64,000 nucleotides of DNA from Streptomyces sp. CB02009 (GTDB lineage Bacteria > Actinomycetota > Actinomycetes > Streptomycetales > Streptomycetaceae): contig NZ_LIVV01000004.1 in NCBI RefSeq assembly GCF_001905825.1, forward strand, positions 310,001 through 374,000. The letters are read 5' to 3'. Both the position numbers and the translations under genes were made by a program. Below the pieces are notes generated by a model that searched no databases, was not told where the DNA came from, and saw nothing but the letters and a program-made list of their open reading frames with translations. How positions within the stretch are numbered: the stretch's first letter is position 1; every line of letters begins with the position of its first letter. Shown piece by piece: positions 22,795 through 31,747 of this stretch.

Positions 22795-24915
22795 ATGCGC
22801 ACCGAGGACGTCCTGGCCGCGATCGCGACCGGCCTGTGGCGCTGGGACAACGCGTCCGGGACCGTCTCGCTCGACGCCGAGGCCGCCCGGCTGCTCGGGC
22901 TGCCCGCGGAACCCGTCCGGCTCACCGAGGCGGCCGTGCGCTCGCGCTTCCACCCGGTCGACTGGAACGAGATCGACGGGGTCGTGAACCTCGCCGTCGC
23001 CGAGGGGACGCTCGCCGAGGCCCGGCTGCGGATCATGGACGGGAACGGCCGGGTGATCCGTACCGTACGGAGCAGGTCGAAGCCGCTCATCGAGGGCAAC
23101 GACTACCAGCTGGTCGGCACCCTGCAGGAGGTCGCCGAGCAGCTGCCGGGGACCGCCGCGCGCACCCCGATCACGGGTGACTGGCGCAGGTCCCGCGAGG
23201 CGTTCCTCCTGGACGCCGGGCGGGCGCTCGCGGAGGCCCGGTCGACGGCCGAGGTGCTGCGGGTGGCCGCCTCCCTCTCGATGCCCGGGTTCTCGCCGGA
23301 CGGGCTCGCGGTCTTCGGGGTGGCGGGCGACCGGCTGACGGTCATCGGCCACCACGGGCACGGCGAGGGCGACGAGGGCCCGTTCTCGTCGATGTCGCTC
23401 GACACGGACTACCCGGCGGCGGAGGCCGCGCGGACCGGCCGGGCGATCTATCTGCCGACCCCCGACGAGTACCTGCGCCGCTTCCCCGTGACCTGGCCGC
23501 TGGCGCAGCGCTTCGGCCGCCGTTCCTGGGCCTTCGTGCCGCTGGTCGTCGCCGGCCGCACGATGGGGGCCTGGATGGCGGCCTTCAAGCACCCGGTGGC
23601 CTTCACCCCCGACGAGCGGTCGGTGCTGACGACGGTCGCCCGGATGCTCGCCCAGGCCCTCGCACGCGCGGGCGTGGCCGAGTCCGAGCGCGAGCTGTCG
23701 CTCGGACTGCAGCGGACGATGATGCCGGTCCTCGGGCCCGGCATCCCCGGCATCCAGGTGGCCGCCCGGTACGTGCCGACCGGCGGCGGGCTCCAGGTCG
23801 GCGGCGACTGGTACGACATGATCCGGCTGCCCGGCGGCACCTCCCGCACCGGCGGTCGCGGCTCGGGGCGCATCGCCCTGGTGATCGGCGACGTCCAGGG
23901 CCACGACGTGCGGGCGGCGGGCCTGATGGGGCAGCTGCGGATCGCCCTGCGCGCGTACGCCTCCGAGGGCCACCGGCCGGACGCCGTCCTCTCCCGCGCC
24001 TCGCGCTTCCTGTACGGGATCACCGACGGCGACGACGGGGAGGGCGAGGCCGGTCCGCGCTTCGCCACCTGCCTCTACCTGGAGGTCGACCTGGAGAGCG
24101 GGACCGTCGACATCGCGCGGGCCGGGCATCCCGACCCGGCGGTGCGGATGAACGACGGAACGGTTCTCCTCAGACCCACCGCGGGCGGCCTGCCCCTCGG
24201 CATCGACCCCGACACCGACTACCCCACCACCCGGCTCACCCTGGAACCCGGCGAGACCCTGATGATCTGCACCGACGGCCTCCTGGAGACCGGCGGGCAC
24301 GACCTCGACACCGGCTGGGAGCGGGTCCGCGCGCTCCTGGAGTCCCACGACGGCGAGGACCTGGAGGCGCTCGCCGACACCCTCGTGGAGGCCGTCCACG
24401 GCCCCGGCTCCCACTACACGACGGGGCCGCTCGCCGACCGCCGCGAGGACGACATCGCCGTGCTGCTGCTCTCCCGCCGGCCCGTCGGCACGCTCCCCGA
24501 GGCCCCGCGCCGCACCCTGATGACGATCGCGCAGGCCGAGCCGGAGCGGATCGCCGCGGCGCGCGAACAGGTACGGCAGCTGCTGCACGACTGGCGGGAC
24601 GAGGACCAGCTGGACTCGGCGGTCCTCATGGTCTCCGAGATGGTCACCAACGTCCTCGTGCACACGGACGGGGACGCGCTCCTCGTCGCCGAGGTCGCCT
24701 GCGGGGAGAAGGCCCGGCGGCTGCGCGTCGAGGTCTCCGACGGAAGCGACGAACTGCCGCACAAGCGCCACCCGGGCGAGATGGCGTCGAGCGGGCGCGG
24801 CCTGGTCCTGATGGAGATGCTCGCGGACGCGTGGGGCGTCGACCCGCGCGGCGAGGGCAAGGCGATCTGGTTCGAGCTGAACGAACCGGAATCGGAACAG
24901 GGCTGCTGCGGCTGA
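22795..24915 (+). CDS. PAS-GAF-PP2C(SpoIIE)-HATPase regulatory phosphatase
   Basis: A 706-residue multidomain protein: a PAS-like domain (about 10-100), a GAF domain (about 140-290), a SpoIIE/PP2C phosphatase domain (about 300-530; GGDWYDMIRLPG, GDVQGHDVRAAGLMGQLR, CTDGLLETGG) and a C-terminal RsbW-like ATPase (about 545-700; VSEMVTNVLVHT, SSGRGLVLMEMLADAWGVD). Such proteins combine a switch phosphatase with an anti-sigma kinase and control sigma factors through anti-anti-sigma proteins. Streptomyces has dozens of them. ATG 22795 has GTGGGG close upstream. No sigma or anti-anti-sigma gene is adjacent. Confidence 0.88.
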   Translation: MRTEDVLAAIATGLWRWDNASGTVSLDAEAARLLGLPAEPVRLTEAAVRSRFHPVDWNEIDGVVNLAVAEGTLAEARLRIMDGNGRVIRTVRSRSKPLIEGNDYQLVGTLQEVAEQLPGTAARTPITGDWRRSREAFLLDAGRALAEARSTAEVLRVAASLSMPGFSPDGLAVFGVAGDRLTVIGHHGHGEGDEGPFSSMSLDTDYPAAEAARTGRAIYLPTPDEYLRRFPVTWPLAQRFGRRSWAFVPLVVAGRTMGAWMAAFKHPVAFTPDERSVLTTVARMLAQALARAGVAESERELSLGLQRTMMPVLGPGIPGIQVAARYVPTGGGLQVGGDWYDMIRLPGGTSRTGGRGSGRIALVIGDVQGHDVRAAGLMGQLRIALRAYASEGHRPDAVLSRASRFLYGITDGDDGEGEAGPRFATCLYLEVDLESGTVDIARAGHPDPAVRMNDGTVLLRPTAGGLPLGIDPDTDYPTTRLTLEPGETLMICTDGLLETGGHDLDTGWERVRALLESHDGEDLEALADTLVEAVHGPGSHYTTGPLADRREDDIAVLLLSRRPVGTLPEAPRRTLMTIAQAEPERIAAAREQVRQLLHDWRDEDQLDSAVLMVSEMVTNVLVHTDGDALLVAEVACGEKARRLRVEVSDGSDELPHKRHPGEMASSGRGLVLMEMLADAWGVDPRGEGKAIWFELNEPESEQGCCG

Positions 24916-25087
24916 CCCGTGTGCGGCACGGGCGCGCTCGCGTACCGCCTCCGGTGTGCTGCGCTCGGCACGGGCCGCGCCGTGCTCGTGCGCCGCTCCC
25001 CTGTGCGGCGCAGACTGGTGTCGTACGGCCGTCCGGGGGAAACCGCTCGGCCGGGGGACCTTCGCCGGGGGGACCACGGAGCGCGCC

Positions 25088-25903
25088 ATGGACACCCACA
25101 AGGTCGGCAGCGACACCACCGTGCTGGCCGACAGCCTCGAAGTCCCGGGCATCGGGCACCTGCCGATCAACGCCTATGTCGTCACCGCCACCGAGCCCGT
25201 CGTCGTCGACACCGGCGTCTCCCTCCCCGACCGTGACTTCGTCGCGGCGATCGGCGAGGTCGTCGACCCGGCCGACGTGCGCTGGATCTGGCTGACCCAC
25301 CCCGACCGGGACCACACCGGCGGCCTCTTCGACCTCCTCGAAGCCGCCCCGGACGCACGGGTGGTCACGACGTTCCTCGGGGCCGGCGAGATGACCACCG
25401 AACGCCCGCTGCCCATGGACCGGGTGTACTTCCTCAATCCGGGGCAGTCCCTGGACGTCGGCGACCGCGCCCTGCACGCCTTCCGGCCGCCGCTCTTCGA
25501 CAACCCCGCCACCGTCGGCCTCTACGACGACCGCACCCGTTTCTACTTCAGCTCCGACTGCTTCGGCGGGCCGATGCCGAGCGCGGAGGTCGCGGAGAGC
25601 GGGCACGCGAGCGACCTCAAGCCGGAGGACCTGCGGCAGGCGCAGCTGCTGTGGGCGACCATCGACAGCCCCTGGGCGCACCTCGTGGACCCGGAGAAGT
25701 ACCGGGCGACGATCGAGCCGCTGCGGGAGATGGGCCCTGAGATCGTGCTGTGCACGCATCTGCCGCCGGCCGTGCGGATGCTGGACCGGATGATCGAGAC
25801 GATCGCGATGGTCCCGGACTCCGACCCCTTCGTCGGCCCCGACCAGGCGGCCCTGGAGCAGCTCCTGGCCTCCTTCCAGCCAGGCGGCCCGGTGCCGGCC
25901 TAG
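25088..25903 (+). CDS. MBL-fold metallohydrolase with HxDxDH motif
   Basis: A 271-residue protein. The metal motif is THPDRDHTGG: the usual HxHxDH reads HxDxDH, so one zinc/iron ligand changes from His to Asp. VVVDTGVSLPDRDF precedes it; later ligand candidates are the Asp in FSSDCFGG and the His in LCTHLPP. The pattern is close to diiron flavodiiron/ODP-type MBL proteins rather than classical hydrolases. Function is unknown. ATG 25088 follows an ACGGAG site, 172 bases after the PP2C gene. Confidence 0.78.
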   Translation: MDTHKVGSDTTVLADSLEVPGIGHLPINAYVVTATEPVVVDTGVSLPDRDFVAAIGEVVDPADVRWIWLTHPDRDHTGGLFDLLEAAPDARVVTTFLGAGEMTTERPLPMDRVYFLNPGQSLDVGDRALHAFRPPLFDNPATVGLYDDRTRFYFSSDCFGGPMPSAEVAESGHASDLKPEDLRQAQLLWATIDSPWAHLVDPEKYRATIEPLREMGPEIVLCTHLPPAVRMLDRMIETIAMVPDSDPFVGPDQAALEQLLASFQPGGPVPA

Positions 25904-25975
25904 CCGGCCCGGTGCCGACCCAGCCGACCCAGCCGGTGCGGACCCGGCCTGACCGGCCAGGTGCCGGCCCGGCCC

Positions 25976-26005
25976 GTGCGGGCCCGGACGGTGCCGGGCC
26001 CGCAC
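25976..26005. terminator. Bidirectional terminator hairpin
   Basis: GTGCGGGCCCGG pairs perfectly with CCGGGCCCGCAC between the convergent MBL and FG-GAP genes. Confidence 0.75.
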
Positions 26006-26014
26006 CGCCACCGG

Positions 26015-28225
26015 TCAGGCGATGTCGGAGTAGGCGCTGCCCTCCCCGGGACCGTCGTAGAGCCGCGTGCTCACCCGCGTGAAGGGCGACTGCCAGTTGC
26101 CGGTGGCGCGGTAGAGGTAGGTGCCCTGGGGGCCGTAGCCGATCAGGTCCGGGCGGCCGTCGTTGTCCACGTCACCCGCGCCGACGAGCCGGCTGAACAT
26201 GTTCCAGCCGCTGCCGACGCGGGTGCGCGGGGCGAAGGTGCCGTCGCCCTTGCCGAGGTACAGCCAGAGGACGCCGGCGGTGTCGCGGGCGACGAGGTCG
26301 CCTGCGGCGGCTCCCGCGATGTTGCCCACGGCGGTGATCTGGTTGTAGCCGCCCCAGCCGGAGCCGAGGCGCACCCGGGAGGCGTACGGCTTCGTCCAGT
26401 CGCCGGTGCCCTTGTAGAGCCACGCGACGCCGTCGGTGGCGGTGGCGACCAGGTCGGACCTGCCGTCGCCGGTGAGGTCGGAACCGCCCGTGATCTTGTC
26501 GTAGACGTTCCAGCCGCCGCCGACGCGCGCGCGAGGCGCGAAGGTGCCGTCGCCCTTGGCGAGGTAGGTCCACAGGTCGCCCTTGGCGTCGACCGCGACG
26601 AGGTCGCCGTGGGCGGCGCCGCCGATCTGCCCGACCGCCTCGATGTGCTTGTACGTCTGCCAGCCGCCGCCGACGGCCGACCGGCCGACCGAGGTGTACT
26701 GGCCGTCCACCGGCCCGTCGGACAGGTCGTCCCGCCACAGCGTGCCGGAGGAGTCCCGCGCGAGGAGGTCGGTCGATCCGTTGTCGTTGAAGTCGTGCGG
26801 GTTGGCCTGCCGGGTGACCTGGAACGTGCCGGAGGCGCGCGCGGCGCTGCCGATGCCGTGGGGGATGGCGACGAGCTGCCAGGTGTAGGCCCCGTTCGGA
26901 GCGGCGAGGCCGTCGATGGCGCCGTCCCACTCCATGACCGGGCGCGTGGAGCGGTCGACCGGACCGGGCAGGGTGATCTTCTTGCCGGTGGCCACGTGCG
27001 TCAGCGTCACCATGGCGAAGGCGGGGCGGGAGAGCGTCCACTCCCACCGCACCGGGGTCCCCGGCTGCTGGAGGTCGACCGCGGTGGGGACCTTCGTGTC
27101 CAGGACGGTGACGGCGAAGTCGCGGCCCGTGCTCGCGACCCGGGTCACCACGGGGACGCTGCCCTGGACGCCGTCGAACAGGCGGTAGAGACCGTCGGCG
27201 TCGTTCTTGACGCCCCGCACGTGCACGGCGCCGTCCGGGGCGTGGGCGACGCTGGAGAAGCGCTCCAGGAGTTCGTACGGCTGGGCGTCGGCCTTGAAGA
27301 GGTCCACGGCGTACAGCGGGGTGACCGAGTTCCCGGCCGCCTCGCCCGGGACGCCGTACAGCAGCACGTCACCGACGATGCCGACGATGACGGCCTTCTG
27401 GCTGAAGGTGTCGAGCTGGATCTCCTTGGGGAGCTTGCCGGCCCTGTCGACGATGATCCGGTTGCCCTCGGACCGGGCCTCGACCCGGGCGGAGTAGTCG
27501 AGGGTGAGGGCGCCCCCGGCGCCCGTCACGAGCTTTCCGGTGTCCCGCTCGTGCCGGAGGGACGTGCCGTGGACGAAGTCGACCAGGGCCAGCGAGTCCT
27601 GGTTACGGAACGTGGCTCCCGACGTGTACCGGGTGGTGACCAGGACGAGCGCGTCGTTGCCGGCGGACGCGACGACCTTGAAGCCCACGTGGTTGCCGTA
27701 CCCGGAGAGCTGGATCTTCCTGGTGTGCTCGCCGTTCGGGGTGTACAGCCACAGGTCGTGGTAGCCCCCCGCCCGGGGGACCTGCACGAACAGGTCCCTG
27801 CCGACCACGCCGACCAGCTCGGCCCCGGCGGCGAACTCGGTGGCGAGGTCGACCGTGACGGGCGCGGCGGAGCCCGTCATGTCCCGGACGGTGATCGCGC
27901 CGCCGTTCTCGCCGGTGACGAGGAAGTCGGACCTGCTGTCGTGTCCGACGGTGGCGCCGCCGACCGGCTCCACCGAACCGTCCGCCTTCCGCCACTCCAG
28001 GACGGTCGCGCCGTCGGCGTCCTCGCGGGACGTCAGGTAGCCGGCGTCGCCGACGCTGACGATGTCGGTGTCGACCGGCAGCGTCGCCGTGTCGGCGGCC
28101 TCGGCGACGGCCGCGGGAACGACGGCGGCGGCCGGGACGGTGACGAGGACCCCCGTCACGGCCGTGACCGTGGACAGGGTGAGAAGCGCGGCGGCGAGCC
28201 GACGGCCGGAGGTGCGGTGCTTCAC
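26015..28225 (-). CDS. Secreted FG-GAP/VCBS repeat protein
   Basis: A 736-residue exported protein. A signal peptide (about 1-44) contains RRLAAALLTLSTVTAVTGV and an Ala-rich cleavage region. Residues about 45-370 look like a beta-propeller. About 380-460 resemble an FlgD-type Ig domain (WDGAIDGLAAPNGAYTWQL). The last 260 residues are FG-GAP repeats with DFNDNGSTDLLARDSSGTLW and several Ca-binding DxNxDGxxD-like loops (DLTGDGRSDL, DVDNDGRPDL). Streptomyces secretes many such proteins; roles in adhesion or as lectin-like scaffolds are inferred. GTG 28225 has GGAAGG upstream. Confidence 0.82.
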   Translation of the reverse strand: MKHRTSGRRLAAALLTLSTVTAVTGVLVTVPAAAVVPAAVAEAADTATLPVDTDIVSVGDAGYLTSREDADGATVLEWRKADGSVEPVGGATVGHDSRSDFLVTGENGGAITVRDMTGSAAPVTVDLATEFAAGAELVGVVGRDLFVQVPRAGGYHDLWLYTPNGEHTRKIQLSGYGNHVGFKVVASAGNDALVLVTTRYTSGATFRNQDSLALVDFVHGTSLRHERDTGKLVTGAGGALTLDYSARVEARSEGNRIIVDRAGKLPKEIQLDTFSQKAVIVGIVGDVLLYGVPGEAAGNSVTPLYAVDLFKADAQPYELLERFSSVAHAPDGAVHVRGVKNDADGLYRLFDGVQGSVPVVTRVASTGRDFAVTVLDTKVPTAVDLQQPGTPVRWEWTLSRPAFAMVTLTHVATGKKITLPGPVDRSTRPVMEWDGAIDGLAAPNGAYTWQLVAIPHGIGSAARASGTFQVTRQANPHDFNDNGSTDLLARDSSGTLWRDDLSDGPVDGQYTSVGRSAVGGGWQTYKHIEAVGQIGGAAHGDLVAVDAKGDLWTYLAKGDGTFAPRARVGGGWNVYDKITGGSDLTGDGRSDLVATATDGVAWLYKGTGDWTKPYASRVRLGSGWGGYNQITAVGNIAGAAAGDLVARDTAGVLWLYLGKGDGTFAPRTRVGSGWNMFSRLVGAGDVDNDGRPDLIGYGPQGTYLYRATGNWQSPFTRVSTRLYDGPGEGSAYSDIA

Positions 28226-28490
28226 GCGTGCAGTGCCTTCCGAAGGTGGTGTCCTGAGGGAGCGGCGAGCGAGGCGTCCGCCCCTGCTTCGGTGCACGTG
28301 TCCCTGGGGACGCGGCGGTGAAGGCCGTGCGGGGGCCCGGTGTCGCGGTCTGCGACCGCGCGAGCTCTCCGGAGGCGGCGGGAACGGCACGTCTGCCCGC
28401 ACGCACCGCCTGGTACGACTGCCGGGCCGTGCGAACGGTTGTACGGGGAATCGCGTCTTCCGCTGGTGGGCCGGTCCGGCCGCGGACACG

Positions 28491-29585
28491 TCAGTGCGGC
28501 GGAGGACTCCGCAGCGCCCCCGGAGGGTCGTCGGGGGCCTCGCGGGGAGCCCCGTACCGCGTCCGCAGTTCGCCGAGGATGCCCGTCGCCGCGGCGGTCA
28601 GCGGTACGGCGAGCAGCATGCCCAGGATGCCCGCGACGGAGGCTCCGGCCGTGATCGCCAGCATCACCGCGGCCGGGTGCATCTGGACGGTCCGGCTCTG
28701 CACCATCGGCTGCAGCAGGTAGCCCTCGATCATCTGGACGGCCAGGACGATGCCGAGCACCCACAGCGCGATGGCGAAGCCCCGGTCCGCGAGCGCGACG
28801 AGGACGGCGATCGCGCCGGAGAGGAAGGCGCCGAGGTAGGGGATGTACGCGGTGACGAAGACGAGCGCGGCGAGCCCCACCGCGCCGGGCACGTCGAGGA
28901 CGACGAGGCCGAGTCCGATGAGGATCGCGTCGACGAGGGCGACGAAGGTCGTCCCGCGCATGAAGCCCTCGACGGCTTCGAAGGCGCGGCGCGCCATGGC
29001 CTCGACGAGGTCGCCGGTGGCGCGGGGGACGAGGGCGCGCAGGGCGCCGGCCGCGCGGTCCGAGTCCCGCAGGAAGAAGAAGATCAGGACCAGGGAGAGG
29101 GCGGCGGTGGCGAGCATCCCGCCGACGACGCTGAGGCCCGTGAGCACGCCCGACGCGGCTGTTCCGCCGAACTCCTTCAGGAGGCCCTCGGCGTTCTCGG
29201 CGAGGTCGTCGAGGGAGGTCCCGGCCGGGCCGAGGTGCTCGGCGATGTCGGCGGCGGCCTGCCGGAGCGAGGCGATGATCTGGTCGCCGGTCTCGATCAG
29301 CGCGGCGACGACGATGTACGTGGCTCCGCCGACGACGGCGAGGACGGCGACGACCGTGAGCGCGGCGGCGGACGACCTCCGGACCTTCATCCGGAGCAGG
29401 CGCCGGTAGAGGGGCCCGAGGAGCGCGGTGCCGAGGATCGCGAGCAGGACGGGGGTGACGACCGTCTCGAAGACCACGCACAGCCAGATGCCGACGGCGG
29501 CGACCCCGGCGGCCAGGAGCAGGACGACGCACCAGGCGGCGACCCGGCGGGCGGGTTCGGGAAGGAGCGGCGACGACGTCTGCAC
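28491..29585 (-). CDS. AI-2E family transporter (PerM/TqsA-like)
   Basis: A 364-residue membrane protein with about eight hydrophobic segments and a soluble loop (about 105-160). Motifs LIFFFLRDSD, GFMRGTTFVALVDAILIGLG, YIPYLGAFLSGAIAVLVAL and QMIEGYLLQPMVQSRTVQMHP are diagnostic. Members export small metabolites or act in ion antiport; the AI-2 name is historical. Start GTG 29585 is the only suitable codon before the first helix. Confidence 0.88.
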   Translation of the reverse strand: MQTSSPLLPEPARRVAAWCVVLLLAAGVAAVGIWLCVVFETVVTPVLLAILGTALLGPLYRRLLRMKVRRSSAAALTVVAVLAVVGGATYIVVAALIETGDQIIASLRQAAADIAEHLGPAGTSLDDLAENAEGLLKEFGGTAASGVLTGLSVVGGMLATAALSLVLIFFFLRDSDRAAGALRALVPRATGDLVEAMARRAFEAVEGFMRGTTFVALVDAILIGLGLVVLDVPGAVGLAALVFVTAYIPYLGAFLSGAIAVLVALADRGFAIALWVLGIVLAVQMIEGYLLQPMVQSRTVQMHPAAVMLAITAGASVAGILGMLLAVPLTAAATGILGELRTRYGAPREAPDDPPGALRSPPPH

Positions 29586-29708
29586 CCGACCACCGGACCA
29601 CGCCCTCCGGCGTGTCGTCGCGCGCGGACGGACCGTACGGGTGACGGGGCGTCAGCGACGCGTCGTCTCCGGCTCACATCCGGCGTCCGGCGGACACCCA
29701 CGCGCGCG

Positions 29709-29739
29709 TACGGGGCCGGGCGCGGCGCCCGACCCCGTA
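29709..29739. terminator. Terminator downstream of the pirin gene
   Basis: TACGGGG-c-CGGGCGC pairs with GCGCCCG-a-CCCCGTA around a single-base loop (14 pairs, one mismatch). It lies 62 bases past the pirin stop on the minus strand. Confidence 0.65.
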
Positions 29740-29800
29740 CCGGGTCCTGCTGTCAGTCCTGCTGTTCCGGCTGCCAGTCCTGCCGTTCCTGCGTTCCTGC

Positions 29801-30763
29801 CTACTCGCCCATCCCGTGGACCGCCGGGATCGTGCCGAGGCGGCCCGCCTGGAAGTCCTCGAAGGCCTGGCGGAGTTCGGCCTGGGTGTTCATGACGAAC
29901 GGGCCGTAGTGGGCCATCGGCTCACGGATCGGCTGCCCGCCGAGGAGCACGACCTCCAGGTCCGGGGTGTTCCCGTCCTGCTTCTCGTCGGCGCGGACGG
30001 TCAGCGAGCCGCCCTTGCCGAAGACGGCCGTCTGGCCGGTGTGCACCGGGCGACGCTCCGCGCCCACGCTGCCGCGGCCCGCCATGACGTACGCGAGGCC
30101 GTTGAAGTCCTCGCGCCACGGCAGGGTGATCTCGGCGCCCGGGCGCAGCGTCGCGTGGATCATCGTGATCGGGGTGTGGGTGATGCCCGGTCCGTCGTGG
30201 CCGTCGAGCTCGCCCGCGATGACGCGGAGCAGCGCGCCGCCGTCGGGGGAGGTGAGCAGCTGGACCTGGCCGCCGCGGATGTCCTGGTAGCGGGGGGCCA
30301 TCATCTTGTCGCTGGCGGGCAGGTTCACCCACAGCTGGAGGCCGTGGAAGAGGCCGCCGCTGACGACGAGGGACTCCGGCGGCGCCTCGATGTGGAGGAG
30401 GCCGGAGCCGGCCGTCATCCACTGGGTGTCGCCGTTGGTGATGGTGCCGCCGCCGCCCTGGGAGTCCTGGTGGTCGAAGGTCCCGTCGATGATGTAGGTG
30501 ACGGTCTCGAAGCCCCGGTGGGGGTGCCAGGGCGTGCCCTTGGGCTCTCCGGGCGCGTACTCCACCTCACCCATCTGGTCCATCATGATGAACGGGTCGA
30601 GGTACTGGTAGTTGATCCCCGCGAAGGCGCGGCGGACCGGGAAGCCCTCGCCCTCGAAGCCCGAGGGGGCCGTGGTCACGGCGAGCACCGGGCGGGGAGC
30701 GGCGTCGGCCTGGGCGGCCACGCGCGGCAGGGTGAGCGGGTTCTCGACAGTCACTGCGGGCAT
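29801..30763 (-). CDS. Pirin family protein
   Basis: A 320-residue bicupin. The N-terminal cupin has HPHRGFETVTYIIDGTFDHQD and, later, GSGLLHIEAPP, supplying the His-His-His-Glu iron ligands of pirins. A C-terminal cupin follows (THTPITMIHATLRPGAEITLP). Bacterial pirins can have quercetinase-like activity or modulate central carbon metabolism and stress responses; in Streptomyces, pirin has been linked to redox balance and beta-oxidation. A perfect AGGAGG precedes ATG 30763. A TTGAAC-containing element upstream may be an operator. Confidence 0.92.
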   Translation of the reverse strand: MPAVTVENPLTLPRVAAQADAAPRPVLAVTTAPSGFEGEGFPVRRAFAGINYQYLDPFIMMDQMGEVEYAPGEPKGTPWHPHRGFETVTYIIDGTFDHQDSQGGGGTITNGDTQWMTAGSGLLHIEAPPESLVVSGGLFHGLQLWVNLPASDKMMAPRYQDIRGGQVQLLTSPDGGALLRVIAGELDGHDGPGITHTPITMIHATLRPGAEITLPWREDFNGLAYVMAGRGSVGAERRPVHTGQTAVFGKGGSLTVRADEKQDGNTPDLEVVLLGGQPIREPMAHYGPFVMNTQAELRQAFEDFQAGRLGTIPAVHGMGE

Positions 30764-30809
30764 GACGGACCTCCTAGAGCGGCCTTCTCCGACCTTGTAC
30801 GTCCACTTT

Positions 30810-30825
30810 AGTTGAACGCTGAACT
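30810..30825. promoter_or_regulatory. Possible operator AGTTGAACGCTGAACT
   Basis: AGTT and AACT ends form an imperfect dyad (12 of 16 positions symmetric), 47 bases upstream of the pirin start. It resembles MarR-type sites, but no MarR gene is adjacent. Confidence 0.25.
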
Positions 30826-30847
30826 TCTTGCCACCCACAACGCGGAA

Positions 30848-30873
30848 CGCCCGGGAGTCATTCCTCCCGGGCG
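30848..30873 (-). terminator. Terminator after the SseB-like gene
   Basis: CGCCCGGGAG pairs perfectly with CTCCCGGGCG across a 6-base loop, 41 bases past the stop codon of the upstream minus-strand gene. Confidence 0.65.
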
Positions 30874-30913
30874 CTCTCCCCACGTCTAGGGGGTGTCTTG
30901 GGCCAAGCCTGCG

Positions 30914-31417
30914 TCAGCCGTACATCCTGCGCATCGCGAAGTCGACCATCTGCTCCACGGCCTTCGCGTCGAAGACCATCCGGTGGTCGCCCTCCATGTC
31001 CAGGACGAAGCCGTAGCCGGTCGGCAGCAGGTCGATCACCTCGGCGCCGGTGATCACGAAGTACTTCGACTCCTTGCCCGCGTACCGCCGCAGCTCCTTG
31101 AGCGAGGTGAACATCGGGATGACCGGCTGCTGGGTGTTGTGCAGGGCCAGGAAGCCGGGGTTGTCGCCGCGCGGGCAGTAGACCTTCGAGGTCGCGAAGA
31201 TCTGCTGGAAGTCCTCGGGCGCGAGCGTGCCCGTCGTGAAGGCGCGGACCGCGTCGGCGAGGGAGGGCGGCGAGGGCTCCGGGTAGAGCGGGGGCTGCTG
31301 CCCGTACCCGCCCTGCATGCCGCCCTGCATTCCCCCCGGCATGCCGGCCTGCATCCCGCCCTGCTGCGGCGGGGCGTACTGCTGCTGGGCACCCGGATTC
31401 TGCTCGTAGCCGTACAT
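30914..31417 (-). CDS. SseB family protein
   Basis: A 167-residue protein. Its first 45 residues are Gln/Gly/Met/Pro-rich and disordered (repeated GGMQ units). The folded part has QPVIPMFTSLKELRRYAG, which matches SseB N-terminal domain proteins. ATG 31417 is the only sensible start. The function of this group in actinobacteria is unknown; some sit near type VII or ribosomal loci, but no such partner is adjacent here. Confidence 0.75.
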   Translation of the reverse strand: MYGYEQNPGAQQQYAPPQQGGMQAGMPGGMQGGMQGGYGQQPPLYPEPSPPSLADAVRAFTTGTLAPEDFQQIFATSKVYCPRGDNPGFLALHNTQQPVIPMFTSLKELRRYAGKESKYFVITGAEVIDLLPTGYGFVLDMEGDHRMVFDAKAVEQMVDFAMRRMYG

Positions 31418-31623
31418 GGGGCCAGCCTATCGACCCGAAGACGGTCGCAGCACGGGCCGTTGGGGAGTACGGCGACGGCGGCGGGCCCCCGCGCGGAAGG
31501 AGGGCGGGAGGAGGACGGGAGCGGAGTGCGGGGAGGAGCGCGGGGAAGGACCGCGAGGGAGGCCCGTGGCACATGCCCCGGGCCCTTTTTCTGCGGCCCG
31601 TGTCACAGATGGCCGGATAGGGG

Positions 31624-31652
31624 TTGCTCTTATTACCGGTGGGTAGCATCAT
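31624..31652 (+). promoter_or_regulatory. Promoter of the acyl-CoA dehydrogenase gene
   Basis: TTGCTC (31624-31629) and CATCAT (31647-31652), with a 17-base spacer. A repressor-like dyad lies within the spacer. Confidence 0.4.
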
Positions 31653-31682
31653 CGTAGGGAAGCGTGGGCTACTCACCGGTAG
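31633..31682. promoter_or_regulatory. Paired TetR-type (fatty acid-responsive) operators
   Basis: TTACCGGTGGGTAG (31633-31646) and CTACTCACCGGTAG (31669-31682) are inverted copies matching at 12 of 14 positions. Each is itself a partial palindrome. The first lies between the -35 and -10. The shape resembles operators of TetR-like repressors of fatty acid or acyl-CoA degradation in actinobacteria. No regulator gene is adjacent. Confidence 0.5.
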
Positions 31683-31747
31683 TACGAGCAGGGCCACGCT
31701 CGCGTACCAGGACATCCTCCTCCCCGAGCCTTAACGGAGCCGTCGCC

